From Spirochaetales bacterium (lineage in GTDB: Bacteria; Spirochaetota; Spirochaetia; SZUA-6; RPPD01), in NCBI GenBank assembly GCA_016934415.1, contig JAFGSW010000040.1:1-50217 (forward strand): 50,217 bases of DNA, read 5' to 3'. The position numbers and the translations under genes are program-made. The notes under the pieces are model-generated. The model saw only the letters and a list, made by a program, of their open reading frames with translations, had not been told where the DNA came from and did no database searches. Positions within the stretch are counted from its first letter, which is position 1; every line of letters starts with the position of its first letter. Below are positions 38,531 through 44,964 of the stretch, in pieces.

Positions 38531-38721
38531 AAAATGCCCTTTCTCCCGGAAGCGCCGGGCCACTGTGATTTCCCCATAGGCACAAAACTCGCGTTTCGCG
38601 CGGAAAGGGGGGCCGGGACGCTTGCGCGCCCCGGCTCGATGAAAAACTGCCCACCGCCCCCGAGACGGCAGGACTTCGCAAACTGGGGGGCGACGTGGTA
38701 CGTCGTTTGTCCGGTCTCCAA
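38527..38721 (-). CDS. possible 64-residue protein, TTG start
   Basis: A frame from TTG 38721 (product begins METGQTTYHVAPQFAKSC) whose stop overlaps the next ATG as ATGA, the same coupling used throughout this operon. The Gly/Pro-rich sequence has no known family. The start is uncertain because the frame is open a little further upstream. Confidence 0.35.
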   Translation of the reverse strand: METGQTTYHVAPQFAKSCRLGGGGQFFIEPGRASVPAPLSARNASFVPMGKSQWPGASGRKGIL

Positions 38722-38759
38722 CGGAGCCGCCGAACCGGACGCACCAGGCCGTCATAAAA

Positions 38760-38987
38760 TTACGTTTTCTTTTTCGCCTCAGCGGTGCGAATCTCAAGGT
38801 CAATATCCTCGAAAAGCGCGCGCCGTTCGGTCGTGTCCATCGTCGCAACATAAGTGACGAGATATTTTCTCAATATCTCTTTGCGTTCCGCCGGCGTTTT
38901 TTTCAATAGTTCTTCCGGCGAATTTGGATCCCGATTCACAAAATGCTGAATCGAATTATGCAGCTCGTTAATCTTGTTTTTATTCAT
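38760..38987 (-). CDS. small helical protein of the satellite operon
   Basis: 75 residues, highly charged and helical (NELHNSIQHFVNRDP, EELLKKTPAERKEILRKYLV, DTTERRALFEDIDLEIRTAE). It overlaps the previous gene by four bases. No family is recognised. Confidence 0.6.
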   Translation of the reverse strand: MNKNKINELHNSIQHFVNRDPNSPEELLKKTPAERKEILRKYLVTYVATMDTTERRALFEDIDLEIRTAEAKKKT

Positions 38988-39271
38988 AGCTTGATTCTCC
39001 CGTCTGTAATCTTCGCGAGATATTCATTTATTACGTCCAACTTTTTTTCCATGCGCTGTTCCGCTTCAGCTTTCAGAAAGGACAAATAGGTTTGATATAG
39101 AAACGCCAGCGTCCGGGCGCGGCCATCTTTGATCTTCCGTGCGTAAAATTGCTTGATGAGTTCGGCCATTGCGTTCCGCGAGCTCTCTAGATTATCGAGA
39201 TTCAGAGGGGGTAGGGGTGGGCGAGATTTTGGAGATTTCCGACCTGGGTTTTTTGCGGGTTTTTTCTTCAT
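38984..39271 (-). CDS. small basic helical protein of the satellite operon
   Basis: 95 residues. Basic, proline-rich N-terminus (KKKPAKNPGRKSPKSRPP), then a helical region (NAMAELIKQFYARKIKDGRA, FLYQTYLSFLKAEAEQRMEK). Four-base overlaps on both sides. A nucleic-acid-binding role is conceivable from charge only. Confidence 0.6.
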   Translation of the reverse strand: MKKKPAKNPGRKSPKSRPPLPPLNLDNLESSRNAMAELIKQFYARKIKDGRARTLAFLYQTYLSFLKAEAEQRMEKKLDVINEYLAKITDGRIKL

Positions 39272-39462
39272 GACTTCCCTCTCTCTCGCGCGGCTTCTCG
39301 CTTGGCGTTCTCGAAAACGGAGTTTGCGAACGAGGCCGCGGCGGCTTCTTTTACTTCAAGTTGTCCGAAAAAAAGTTTGTTTAAAAGCCTGCCCGCCTCA
39401 TAGCGATTCATCCGGCGCAGCTCACGGACGCACCGCCAAAATTGGCGTTCGTGTTTCTTCAC
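39268..39462 (-). CDS. small protein of the satellite operon
   Basis: 64 residues, basic and helical (KKHERQFWRCVRELRRMNRY, FENAKREAARERGKS). Four-base overlaps with both neighbours. Unrecognised. Confidence 0.6.
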   Translation of the reverse strand: MKKHERQFWRCVRELRRMNRYEAGRLLNKLFFGQLEVKEAAAASFANSVFENAKREAARERGKS

Positions 39463-39785
39463 GCGCTCACCCCCTCCAGCGCCCGGCGCTCTTCCAGCGA
39501 GCCGAATTCGCGGACGAGCTCGTCGGTGAGGACGAGAACATACCCAGGCTTGTCGGTTCCCATGCAGTGAGACGCACGGCCTCCGGCATAAGGGCGGATA
39601 TCCTCTCCGACATGGCCGAAACCGTGTTGATGTTCCATAACCCTTGGCGGCCGGTTTTTAGTCCGACAGCCGAAAGGGCAGTCAATAAAGCCCAACCGTG
39701 TACCGTCGCGGGTGATCTCGATGCGCTTGACGACTACTTCAGGTTCCGCCAAAGGCGGCAAAATTGGTGTTTTGTGTTTATTCAA
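39459..39785 (-). CDS. small Cys/His-containing protein of the satellite operon
   Basis: 108 residues. A possible zinc site is formed by FIDCPFGCRTKN (CxxxC) with MEHQHGFGH. The C-terminus resembles a short alpha/beta unit (PGYVLVLTDELVREFGSLEE). Overlaps the primase stop by four bases. Unrecognised. Confidence 0.55.
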   Translation of the reverse strand: MNKHKTPILPPLAEPEVVVKRIEITRDGTRLGFIDCPFGCRTKNRPPRVMEHQHGFGHVGEDIRPYAGGRASHCMGTDKPGYVLVLTDELVREFGSLEERRALEGVSA

Positions 39786-42022
39786 AATAAACCTCCGAAT
39801 ACATGGTCAACGACTTCCGCTTCCCTGTCCGGGGGTGTGCACGTGTGCATGTGTGTCCGGGGGGTAATAGCACCCCCTCCCCCCTGGTCGTCTTTTTTTC
39901 CGCCCTCCTCGCGTTTTGGGGCCCTATCATAAGGTTTTTGCACCTCTGCACAGGGGGGGGGTATCTTATCCCCTCCCGCACACGCGCACACCTGCACAGG
40001 GTCAGGTAGGACGTTTTCATCGGCCGGGAGCGGGTCGCCGGGTTCAAGTTTCAGTGGCCGCCCGCGTTTTTCCTCAAGGTTTTTGAGATATCCCCCGGAA
40101 AGAGCGGAGGAAACCCGCCTCGATGCGACACTTCTATCAATCCCCAAGTGCTCGTAAAGCTCCTTGATGGTGACTGGCGCGCCTTTCGCGGCGTGGAGCT
40201 CGCCGACGGCTTTCACGGTCTCCCGGATGGTTGCAGGCACGGCCAGCGCGACGCCCTCGTTCAGTATTCCGATAATAAGGTCAAAAATCGCCCGGTAATC
40301 ATCCGACGTGGCAATGACGCGGCCCAGGGCGTCAAGTTTACGGTGTTTCTGGTGAACGATTGCGTGAATGGCAATCAAGTTTAAAACACTCGTAAAATCG
40401 CGGCGAAGGCGAATAGCTTTCGCGTTCGCACCTTCCGCGAGGGCTTGCGCGTACGGGATTGAAACGTCTTTCACGGCTTCCAACTCAAGCCATTTCTGAA
40501 AGGCAATCCAAAGCGTGAAATCTACGGCCTCGGGTTGCTTACCGTTCATGCGCCCGGCCAGCTCCGACATTATGGCAGCGGTCTGATTTGTCGAATCGTC
40601 GGCAGTAAGTGAAAATATGCGAGTTTCATTTTCGGGGTGAATTTTTATTGCAGTCGTTGTGATTATCGTTCCGGTTGGGCCCTCTCGCTCGATCAATTTC
40701 GGCATGAGTCCTTCCGATGTTTTTTCAACTGTTTCATAACGAATCCGGCCTTCAGAGAGGAGCGAGCGGAGCAGATAAGAAGCGAAGTCGCTATTCATCC
40801 CGGAGAATTCATAGACGATCAAAAACCGATGTTTCAGGGGTTCTTGAGAATAAGCGAGGGCCCTTTCCGACATCGACGAAAGGGCGTAGACGGCCGATTC
40901 TGGGAAAAACTTAATGACGAATTCGAGCATCGTATTTTTTCCGGCGCTCGACGGACCTTTAATAATGATCGAAATCGGCCGAGAGAGAATCCGGGAGGAA
41001 AGGGCGAGAAAAAGTATTTTCGCGTTTTTAGTTTCCGCTACAAGTCCCGCCTGGGCGACGGCCCGGGCGAAAGCATCGAGCACATTCGGAAGCGCGAGGA
41101 TAGGAGCGGCAGCGGTCCGGGCCTCCGACGCTTCCGCAGCCAGACGTTCGGCCTCGATCTCGCGGAACGGCCGGGCGGTCGCCCTAAGTCGTTCCAATAA
41201 CGCCGGCACGTCGTCGCCCCGGACGTGGGCTTCGCTTATGTCTTTGGTCCCTTCCGGGGCTTCGATAATACGGGCGTCAGGGATTGACGCGCCGATCGAG
41301 TCGCGGAACTGAACGCCGCCGGCGCCGGGCTCTTGCCAGACGTAGATTGTGAGCCCTTCAAGGAGCGGTGCCCATTCGCGGCGCCAGGTGGTAGCGCCAG
41401 GGACGCCCAGGGCGGGGAGACCGAAAAGCCAGGCAGTTTGTGTGTCGGATTCACCCTCGAACGTATACACAAAAGTTGACTTCTGCGCGCTTTTCAGTCT
41501 CCACAGGCCGTAGAGCATGACACGGGAACCCTTGCGCCATCTGAAACGGTTGTCGCCATGAAGAGCGAGGCGGAACCTACACGCGACCTCGTCCCCGGCT
41601 TCGTTATAATAAGGGAACTTGACGGCTGGCGCTTTTTTGAAATAGATGGTTTCGAGGCCGATCTTTTTCAAAAAGGCGAGGGGTAATTTTTTTGCGCTTG
41701 CGTAATCATCCAGCGTTACCGCGTCTTCAACTTCTTGAATGGAAAATGACGGATCGTATTCCTCGAGAATTTCACGCGCTGCATCGCCCTGTTTCATTCC
41801 GTGAAGGAAGGCGTATAAGGAAACCGCGTCCCCGCCCTTGTCGCCAGTGGCAAAATCCGCCCAGGCGCCGGACTTCAGATTCACGCGGAAGCTGCCGGCG
41901 TGTTTGTCCGCCCTGGTAGGGTTGAGCGCGGTATACTCATCGCCCTCCCGCTTGCCACCAGAGAGCCATTCGGTGATATGCGCGAGACCGATTGTCGCCG
42001 CTTTTTCAAAATCGTTTTTCAT
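39782..42022 (-). CDS. primase/helicase-like replication protein
   Basis: 746 residues. Residues 1-95 resemble the N-terminal domain of phage and plasmid primases (SFRVNLKSGAWADFATGDKG, GDAVSLYAFLH). Residues ~185-265 are TOPRIM-like with the glutamate in TFEGESDTQTAWLFGLPALG, but the usual DxD is replaced by QEPGAGG. Residues ~335-480 hold a P-loop ATPase, IIIKGPSSAGKNTML (356-366). A winged-helix-like region near 630-680 (ELYEHLGIDRSVASRRVSSAL) could bind DNA. The tail is low-complexity and encoded by GC-rich inverted repeats. GGGGGGATACG precedes the ATG. It would drive replication of the excised element. Confidence 0.85.
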   Translation of the reverse strand: MKNDFEKAATIGLAHITEWLSGGKREGDEYTALNPTRADKHAGSFRVNLKSGAWADFATGDKGGDAVSLYAFLHGMKQGDAAREILEEYDPSFSIQEVEDAVTLDDYASAKKLPLAFLKKIGLETIYFKKAPAVKFPYYNEAGDEVACRFRLALHGDNRFRWRKGSRVMLYGLWRLKSAQKSTFVYTFEGESDTQTAWLFGLPALGVPGATTWRREWAPLLEGLTIYVWQEPGAGGVQFRDSIGASIPDARIIEAPEGTKDISEAHVRGDDVPALLERLRATARPFREIEAERLAAEASEARTAAAPILALPNVLDAFARAVAQAGLVAETKNAKILFLALSSRILSRPISIIIKGPSSAGKNTMLEFVIKFFPESAVYALSSMSERALAYSQEPLKHRFLIVYEFSGMNSDFASYLLRSLLSEGRIRYETVEKTSEGLMPKLIEREGPTGTIITTTAIKIHPENETRIFSLTADDSTNQTAAIMSELAGRMNGKQPEAVDFTLWIAFQKWLELEAVKDVSIPYAQALAEGANAKAIRLRRDFTSVLNLIAIHAIVHQKHRKLDALGRVIATSDDYRAIFDLIIGILNEGVALAVPATIRETVKAVGELHAAKGAPVTIKELYEHLGIDRSVASRRVSSALSGGYLKNLEEKRGRPLKLEPGDPLPADENVLPDPVQVCACAGGDKIPPPCAEVQKPYDRAPKREEGGKKDDQGGGGAITPRTHMHTCTPPDREAEVVDHVFGGLF
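39834..40000. repeat. GC-rich inverted-repeat cluster in the 3' end of the primase gene
   Basis: GTGTGCACGTGTGCATGTGTG-like words (39835-39855) and the inverse CACACGCGCACACCTGCAC (39979-39997) flank GGGGGGT ... ACCCCCT (39859-39878) and a run of nine G (39953-39961). It could be an origin or merely low-complexity coding sequence. Confidence 0.45.
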
Positions 42023-42037
42023 CGTATCCCCCCGTTT

Positions 42038-42328
42038 TTAGCTTTTACATTCGACGGGGGTTTTTGTCGCTTTGTCCATAAACACGATGAGCGACTCGCG
42101 GGAAAATACGAGCTTACTGCCGATCCGCGAGGGCTTGAGTCGGCCGGCGGAAACGAGCTTGTATAAGAGGCTCGTAGAAAGCCGGGTGAAGGCCGCAGCT
42201 TCCTTCAGGTCGAAGTATTCCTGAATCGGGCGCAGGACCTGGACGACGGCGACCGCGCCCGCCAGGTCCTGGGCGGCCTCATCGCCGATGGGAACGGCTG
42301 GGGCGGGAAGCGCGGCCGTTTTACGCAT
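42038..42328 (-). CDS. excisionase-like helix-turn-helix protein
   Basis: 96 residues. The C-terminal 55 residues are a winged-helix HTH_17/AlpA-type domain (QEYFDLKEAAAFTRLSTSLL, YKLVSAGRLKPSRIGSKLVF, SRESLIVFMD), as in excisionases and satellite activators. The first 40 residues are Ala/Pro-rich linker, and the true start may be internal. It overlaps the upstream RHH gene by eight bases and lies 15 bases before the primase gene, so it probably controls excision and/or this operon. Confidence 0.85.
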   Translation of the reverse strand: MRKTAALPAPAVPIGDEAAQDLAGAVAVVQVLRPIQEYFDLKEAAAFTRLSTSLLYKLVSAGRLKPSRIGSKLVFSRESLIVFMDKATKTPVECKS

Positions 42329-42485
42329 TGCTGCCCCCCGTCTGCGCGATTCCTCGCAAAACGATGCGGCGGCATAAACGCGAAACCGTCAAATCGGCTT
42401 CCCGGGCAGCGCGGGTGATTTTGTTTTTATCGTTTGGTGTAAGTGAAATGGAAACAGTGGTTCTGGATTTTTTCTTAGAAGACAT
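42321..42485 (-). CDS. small ribbon-helix-helix (CopG/Arc-like) protein
   Basis: 54 residues, product begins MSSKKKSRTTVSISLTPNDK. The basic arm, a beta strand (RTTVSISLT) and two helices (NDKNKITRAAREADLTVSRL, CRRIVLRGIA) make the RHH fold. GAAGGGGGACGT precedes the ATG, and a perfect palindrome overlaps this ribosome binding site. The stop overlaps the excisionase start. It is probably an autorepressor of the minus-strand operon or a mobilisation-type accessory protein. Confidence 0.75.
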   Translation of the reverse strand: MSSKKKSRTTVSISLTPNDKNKITRAAREADLTVSRLCRRIVLRGIAQTGGSNA

Positions 42486-42490
42486 ACGTC

Positions 42491-42514
42491 CCCCTTCAGA
42501 TAAATCTGAAGGGG
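42491..42514. promoter_or_regulatory. perfect palindrome over the RHH ribosome binding site
   Basis: CCCCTTCAGAT-AA-ATCTGAAGGGG, with 11-bp arms. Its inner part supplies the GAAGGGG Shine-Dalgarno of the RHH gene. It could be an operator for the RHH or excisionase protein or an RNA hairpin that hides the ribosome binding site. Confidence 0.6.
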
Positions 42515-42803
42515 AGCCGCTGGCCTTGTTACGTGGGCTCCAACCCCAACTCGGGGGTTTCGATGTGGCGCGTCGCTCGTTCCCGGGCTATGGACCAGAC
42601 ATCCAAATTTCGAAATGATGAACACAGTGTTCATCGCCGGGCTGCCGGAGGCGACAGGGTAACCGTCGACCTAACTTGTATATATGGTACTCGAAAATAA
42701 AAATATTTCAAGACCAAATCGTTAAAGTTCTGAAAATATTTTCAAGAATAATAATATTTAGATTTCTGCTTGTATGTTTCATAGAAAAAAGTATAGTTCA
42801 GTA
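42515..42803. promoter_or_regulatory. divergent control region with palindrome TGAAAATATTTTCA
   Basis: Composition switches here from GC-rich to AT-rich. TGAAAATATTTTCA (42731-42744) is a perfect 14-bp palindrome. Similar AATATTT words lie close by (42706 and 42755). It is a likely operator/promoter region between the leftward replication operon and the rightward cargo genes. No gene is supported. Confidence 0.4.
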
Positions 42804-43043
42804 ATGAAGAAAAAAGATCGTATTGCTGAACTAAAAGAATGGTCAACGAAACAAAATGATTCTGAGCATAAAAAAGCGCTTGTTGAAGCACTTGAAAATC
42901 TGTTGTCTTTTTCTGATGAAGAATTAAAAAAACAAATAGAAAATGAAAAACAGCCTATCCTAATAAATGGCTTGGCACTTGAATTACTGAAAAACAGAAA
43001 AAAAGCATTGCTCAAAATTGAGCACATTTTACATAACCCCTAA
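42804..43043 (+). CDS. small helical protein, cargo end
   Basis: 79 residues from MKKKDRIAELKEWSTKQNDS, lysine- and glutamate-rich, all helical (VEALENLLSFSDEELKKQIE, LALELLKNRKKALLKIEHIL). AT-rich. An in-frame ATG at 42774 is possible. No family is recognised. Confidence 0.5.
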   Translation: MKKKDRIAELKEWSTKQNDSEHKKALVEALENLLSFSDEELKKQIENEKQPILINGLALELLKNRKKALLKIEHILHNP

Positions 43044-43142
43044 ATAAAACGATATACACAAAACCGTTCTTTTGAAAGCTTTTTTATTTGAATTAACAAT
43101 GGCGAACGATTAGAATTATTCCAACACAAAAGGAGGAACACA

Positions 43143-43463
43143 ATGGGAAATTGGGCAACATTCCTTTTATTTATTTGCGTTATTTTTGCAGTTGTTTTTT
43201 TAGTGTTAGGATTAATTTTGGGTGCCAACAATTCGGAGATTTTCTGGTATTTTTTAACTGGCGGCATTGGTGGTTTTATTCTTTTTGCCTCTATCGGTAC
43301 GCTTCTTGGCTTGCAGGTATCGAATTCAAATTCAATTGGACGCGTTATCCAGCTTTTATCTGAAAAAATCAAGCAGGATGTTCGGCAAATAGAATGTAAA
43401 ACGTGCTTCAAGAAATATGATTCTACATTGAGGACGTGCCCTCATTGCGGGGCAAAGACGTAA
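43143..43463 (+). CDS. membrane protein with C-terminal zinc ribbon
   Basis: 106 residues. Two membrane helices (FLLFICVIFAVVFLVLGLIL and FLTGGIGGFILFASIGTLLG), a short cytosolic linker, then a zinc ribbon with CKTCFKKYD and CPHCGAKT. AAAGGAGGAACACA is a strong ribosome binding site. Small two-span proteins with a zinc ribbon often partner with soluble effectors; here the neighbour is the convergent deoxyribosyltransferase-like protein, a link that is inferred only. Confidence 0.65.
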   Translation: MGNWATFLLFICVIFAVVFLVLGLILGANNSEIFWYFLTGGIGGFILFASIGTLLGLQVSNSNSIGRVIQLLSEKIKQDVRQIECKTCFKKYDSTLRTCPHCGAKT

Positions 43464-43543
43464 TTCGTTTATCGTTTCACCAAAGACCCCGGAAGTCTCG
43501 GCCTCCCGGATTTTTCACGGAATTCTTGTTATGTATAAATCTT

Positions 43544-44473
43544 CTATTCGTTTGTTTTTTTTATAGCATTTGGAATTGTTGCTAAAATTCTGATTGTAAG
43601 TTTTGTTTTTAAATCATCCGCATTATCATATTTGATATGATTATAATGTTCTGTATCAAAATGGCGTTCTTTAAAATCTTCCTTCTGGCATAACCAAATT
43701 ACTGGTATGCCAAGGCCAAGTGCAAAACCTGATTCAAAATATGCCCCTGGATTATGTTTAGTAAAATCAACTATCAATAGAGAGCTATTTTTAATTTGGT
43801 AAATCATCTCATCATCTATAAGGTTATTATGTTCTACAATATCCATCCTTATTGGTAAAAAACCTGTATCCTCAAGAGCGGGCTTAATTGCTTCTGTAAA
43901 AATAACATTTTGCTCAGCAGCAAAACTCATCGCGACAAACGCATTATTGCTTTTTAAGCGATTTTTCAATAATTCGTCGATTTTTTCCCAACCTTTCATT
44001 TTTAAACGCCACTTATTTGTGCTACCAGGTTCCTTTTCAAGAAAATCCATACCTTCTGCTAACTTTAGCAGGTAAAGAAATTCTGTATAATCTTTCAAAT
44101 AAAAAATTGTATATTCAGAATCAAATTTTATTCTGATAAATTCATTCATAGATTTTGATTTTTTATGAATGAATAATAAGATTTTATTTATAGCCTCAAT
44201 AGGATTTTTAGGTACATCAGCATAACTAAAATACTTTTCTATATCTTCTTGATGAAGAAACGCCATTTCGCCCTTATCTGTTAAATTGCGAACAACTCCT
44301 GATAGGATATATCGTCTATCTTTATATTTTTCTGACATAAGCCATTTCGAGGGAATCAAAACACCAATAAAATTCCCGCAATTAGTGCATTCATATCTAT
44401 CTTGAAAATTACCAAATTTTGTTATCTTAGCGGTTTGGTGATCGCATAACGGACAGTTTTCAAGATCGGACAT
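43544..44473 (-). CDS. zinc-ribbon / 2-deoxyribosyltransferase-like (DRHyd) predicted effector
   Basis: 309 residues in three parts. Residues 1-40: zinc ribbon (CPLC at 7-10, CTNC at 29-32). Residues ~50-170: helical, possibly winged-helix region (DRRYILSGVVRNLTDKGEMA, KGWEKIDELLKNRLK). Residues 177-305: nucleoside 2-deoxyribosyltransferase-like Rossmann fold with FVAMSFAAEQNVIFTEAIKP, IDDEMIYQIKNSSLLIVDFT and NPGAYFESGFALGLGIPVIW. The catalytic glutamate equivalent is E247. In defence-related proteins this fold is predicted to cleave nucleotides or NAD, close to TIR domains. Position next to attR, AT-richness and isolation from the replication operon mark it as cargo. Activity is inferred. 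Confidence 0.75.
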   Translation of the reverse strand: MSDLENCPLCDHQTAKITKFGNFQDRYECTNCGNFIGVLIPSKWLMSEKYKDRRYILSGVVRNLTDKGEMAFLHQEDIEKYFSYADVPKNPIEAINKILLFIHKKSKSMNEFIRIKFDSEYTIFYLKDYTEFLYLLKLAEGMDFLEKEPGSTNKWRLKMKGWEKIDELLKNRLKSNNAFVAMSFAAEQNVIFTEAIKPALEDTGFLPIRMDIVEHNNLIDDEMIYQIKNSSLLIVDFTKHNPGAYFESGFALGLGIPVIWLCQKEDFKERHFDTEHYNHIKYDNADDLKTKLTIRILATIPNAIKKTNE

Positions 44474-44790
44474 TGGTCTCTCCTTTTAATAAATCAACCC
44501 ACAAGTACAACTTAATCTAAATTAAATAATATAAAAATAGATGTCGCTAATTATATTTCTTAAACTGAGTTTTGAACATATGGGTTTAGCGCTTTCAGCT
44601 AAAGGCAAAAATGCTTCAGACTAAAGTCGTCGGGCAATTTTTCGTGTCAGCAAAAGTGTCAACAAATATTTTCCACGTTATGCTAAAACAAGTGAAAGCG
44701 TGGACGAAATACTTGTAATCATCCTCGCTTTATGCTACAGTGTACTATAATAAGACAAGCGGTAACACGCTATAGAAAAAACAAGTAGGC
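44474..44790. other. right-end intergenic region of the element
   Basis: AT-rich, no gene. Contains the candidate integrase arm sites at 44644-44667. Otherwise unexplained. Confidence 0.4.
44644..44667 (+). promoter_or_regulatory. candidate integrase arm-type sites, right
   Basis: GTGTCAGCAAAA and GTGTCAACAAAT in direct tandem, matching the words at 34329-34351 just inside the other end of the element. Confidence 0.45.
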
Positions 44791-44843
44791 CCTTCTAAGC
44801 TGTGGGTCGCACGTTCGAGTCGTGCTGGACGCATTATTATTTC
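44791..44843 (+). other. attR core (53-bp direct repeat of tRNA-Arg 3' part)
   Basis: Identical to 34216-34268. It contains only the anticodon-loop-to-3' part of tRNA-Arg, without the 5' half, so it is not a tRNA gene. The sequence after it (CCTGCGGGACAAGCGATCGC) should be the original chromosomal flank. Confidence 0.9.
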
Positions 44844-44964
44844 CCTGCGGGACAAGCGATCGCCCCGGTACACATTTGAAGAGAGTTTCCAGAAACACTG
44901 ATTGCCACTCAAATGCAGTTGAAGCCCGCTTTCCCGCCGGGAGGCATTCCGGGGCGTAAGCCTC

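Larger units (their letters stand above)
34216..44843. mobile_element. tRNA-Arg-integrated element, about 10.6 kb, satellite-like
   Basis: It is bounded by a perfect 53-bp direct repeat of the tRNA-Arg 3' half and flank (34216-34268 and 44791-44843). Two tyrosine recombinases sit next to the intact tRNA. A minus-strand operon carries RHH, excisionase-like and primase/ATPase genes plus several small proteins. Cargo lies at the far end. It has no structural phage genes, relaxase, type IV secretion or plasmid partition genes. None of the CGGAT-family repeats that mark the host intergenic regions occur inside. Size and gene order recall PICI/P4-type satellites; that reading is inference. Confidence 0.85.

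Noticed and set aside
42328-42618. Plus-strand frame over the RHH gene
   Set aside because: The minus strand encodes a convincing RHH protein here with ribosome binding site and operon overlap; the plus frame is its shadow.
44791-44864. A second tRNA-Arg gene
   Set aside because: Only the 3' part from the anticodon loop is present; the 5' half and D arm are missing. It is the attR copy of the tRNA end.
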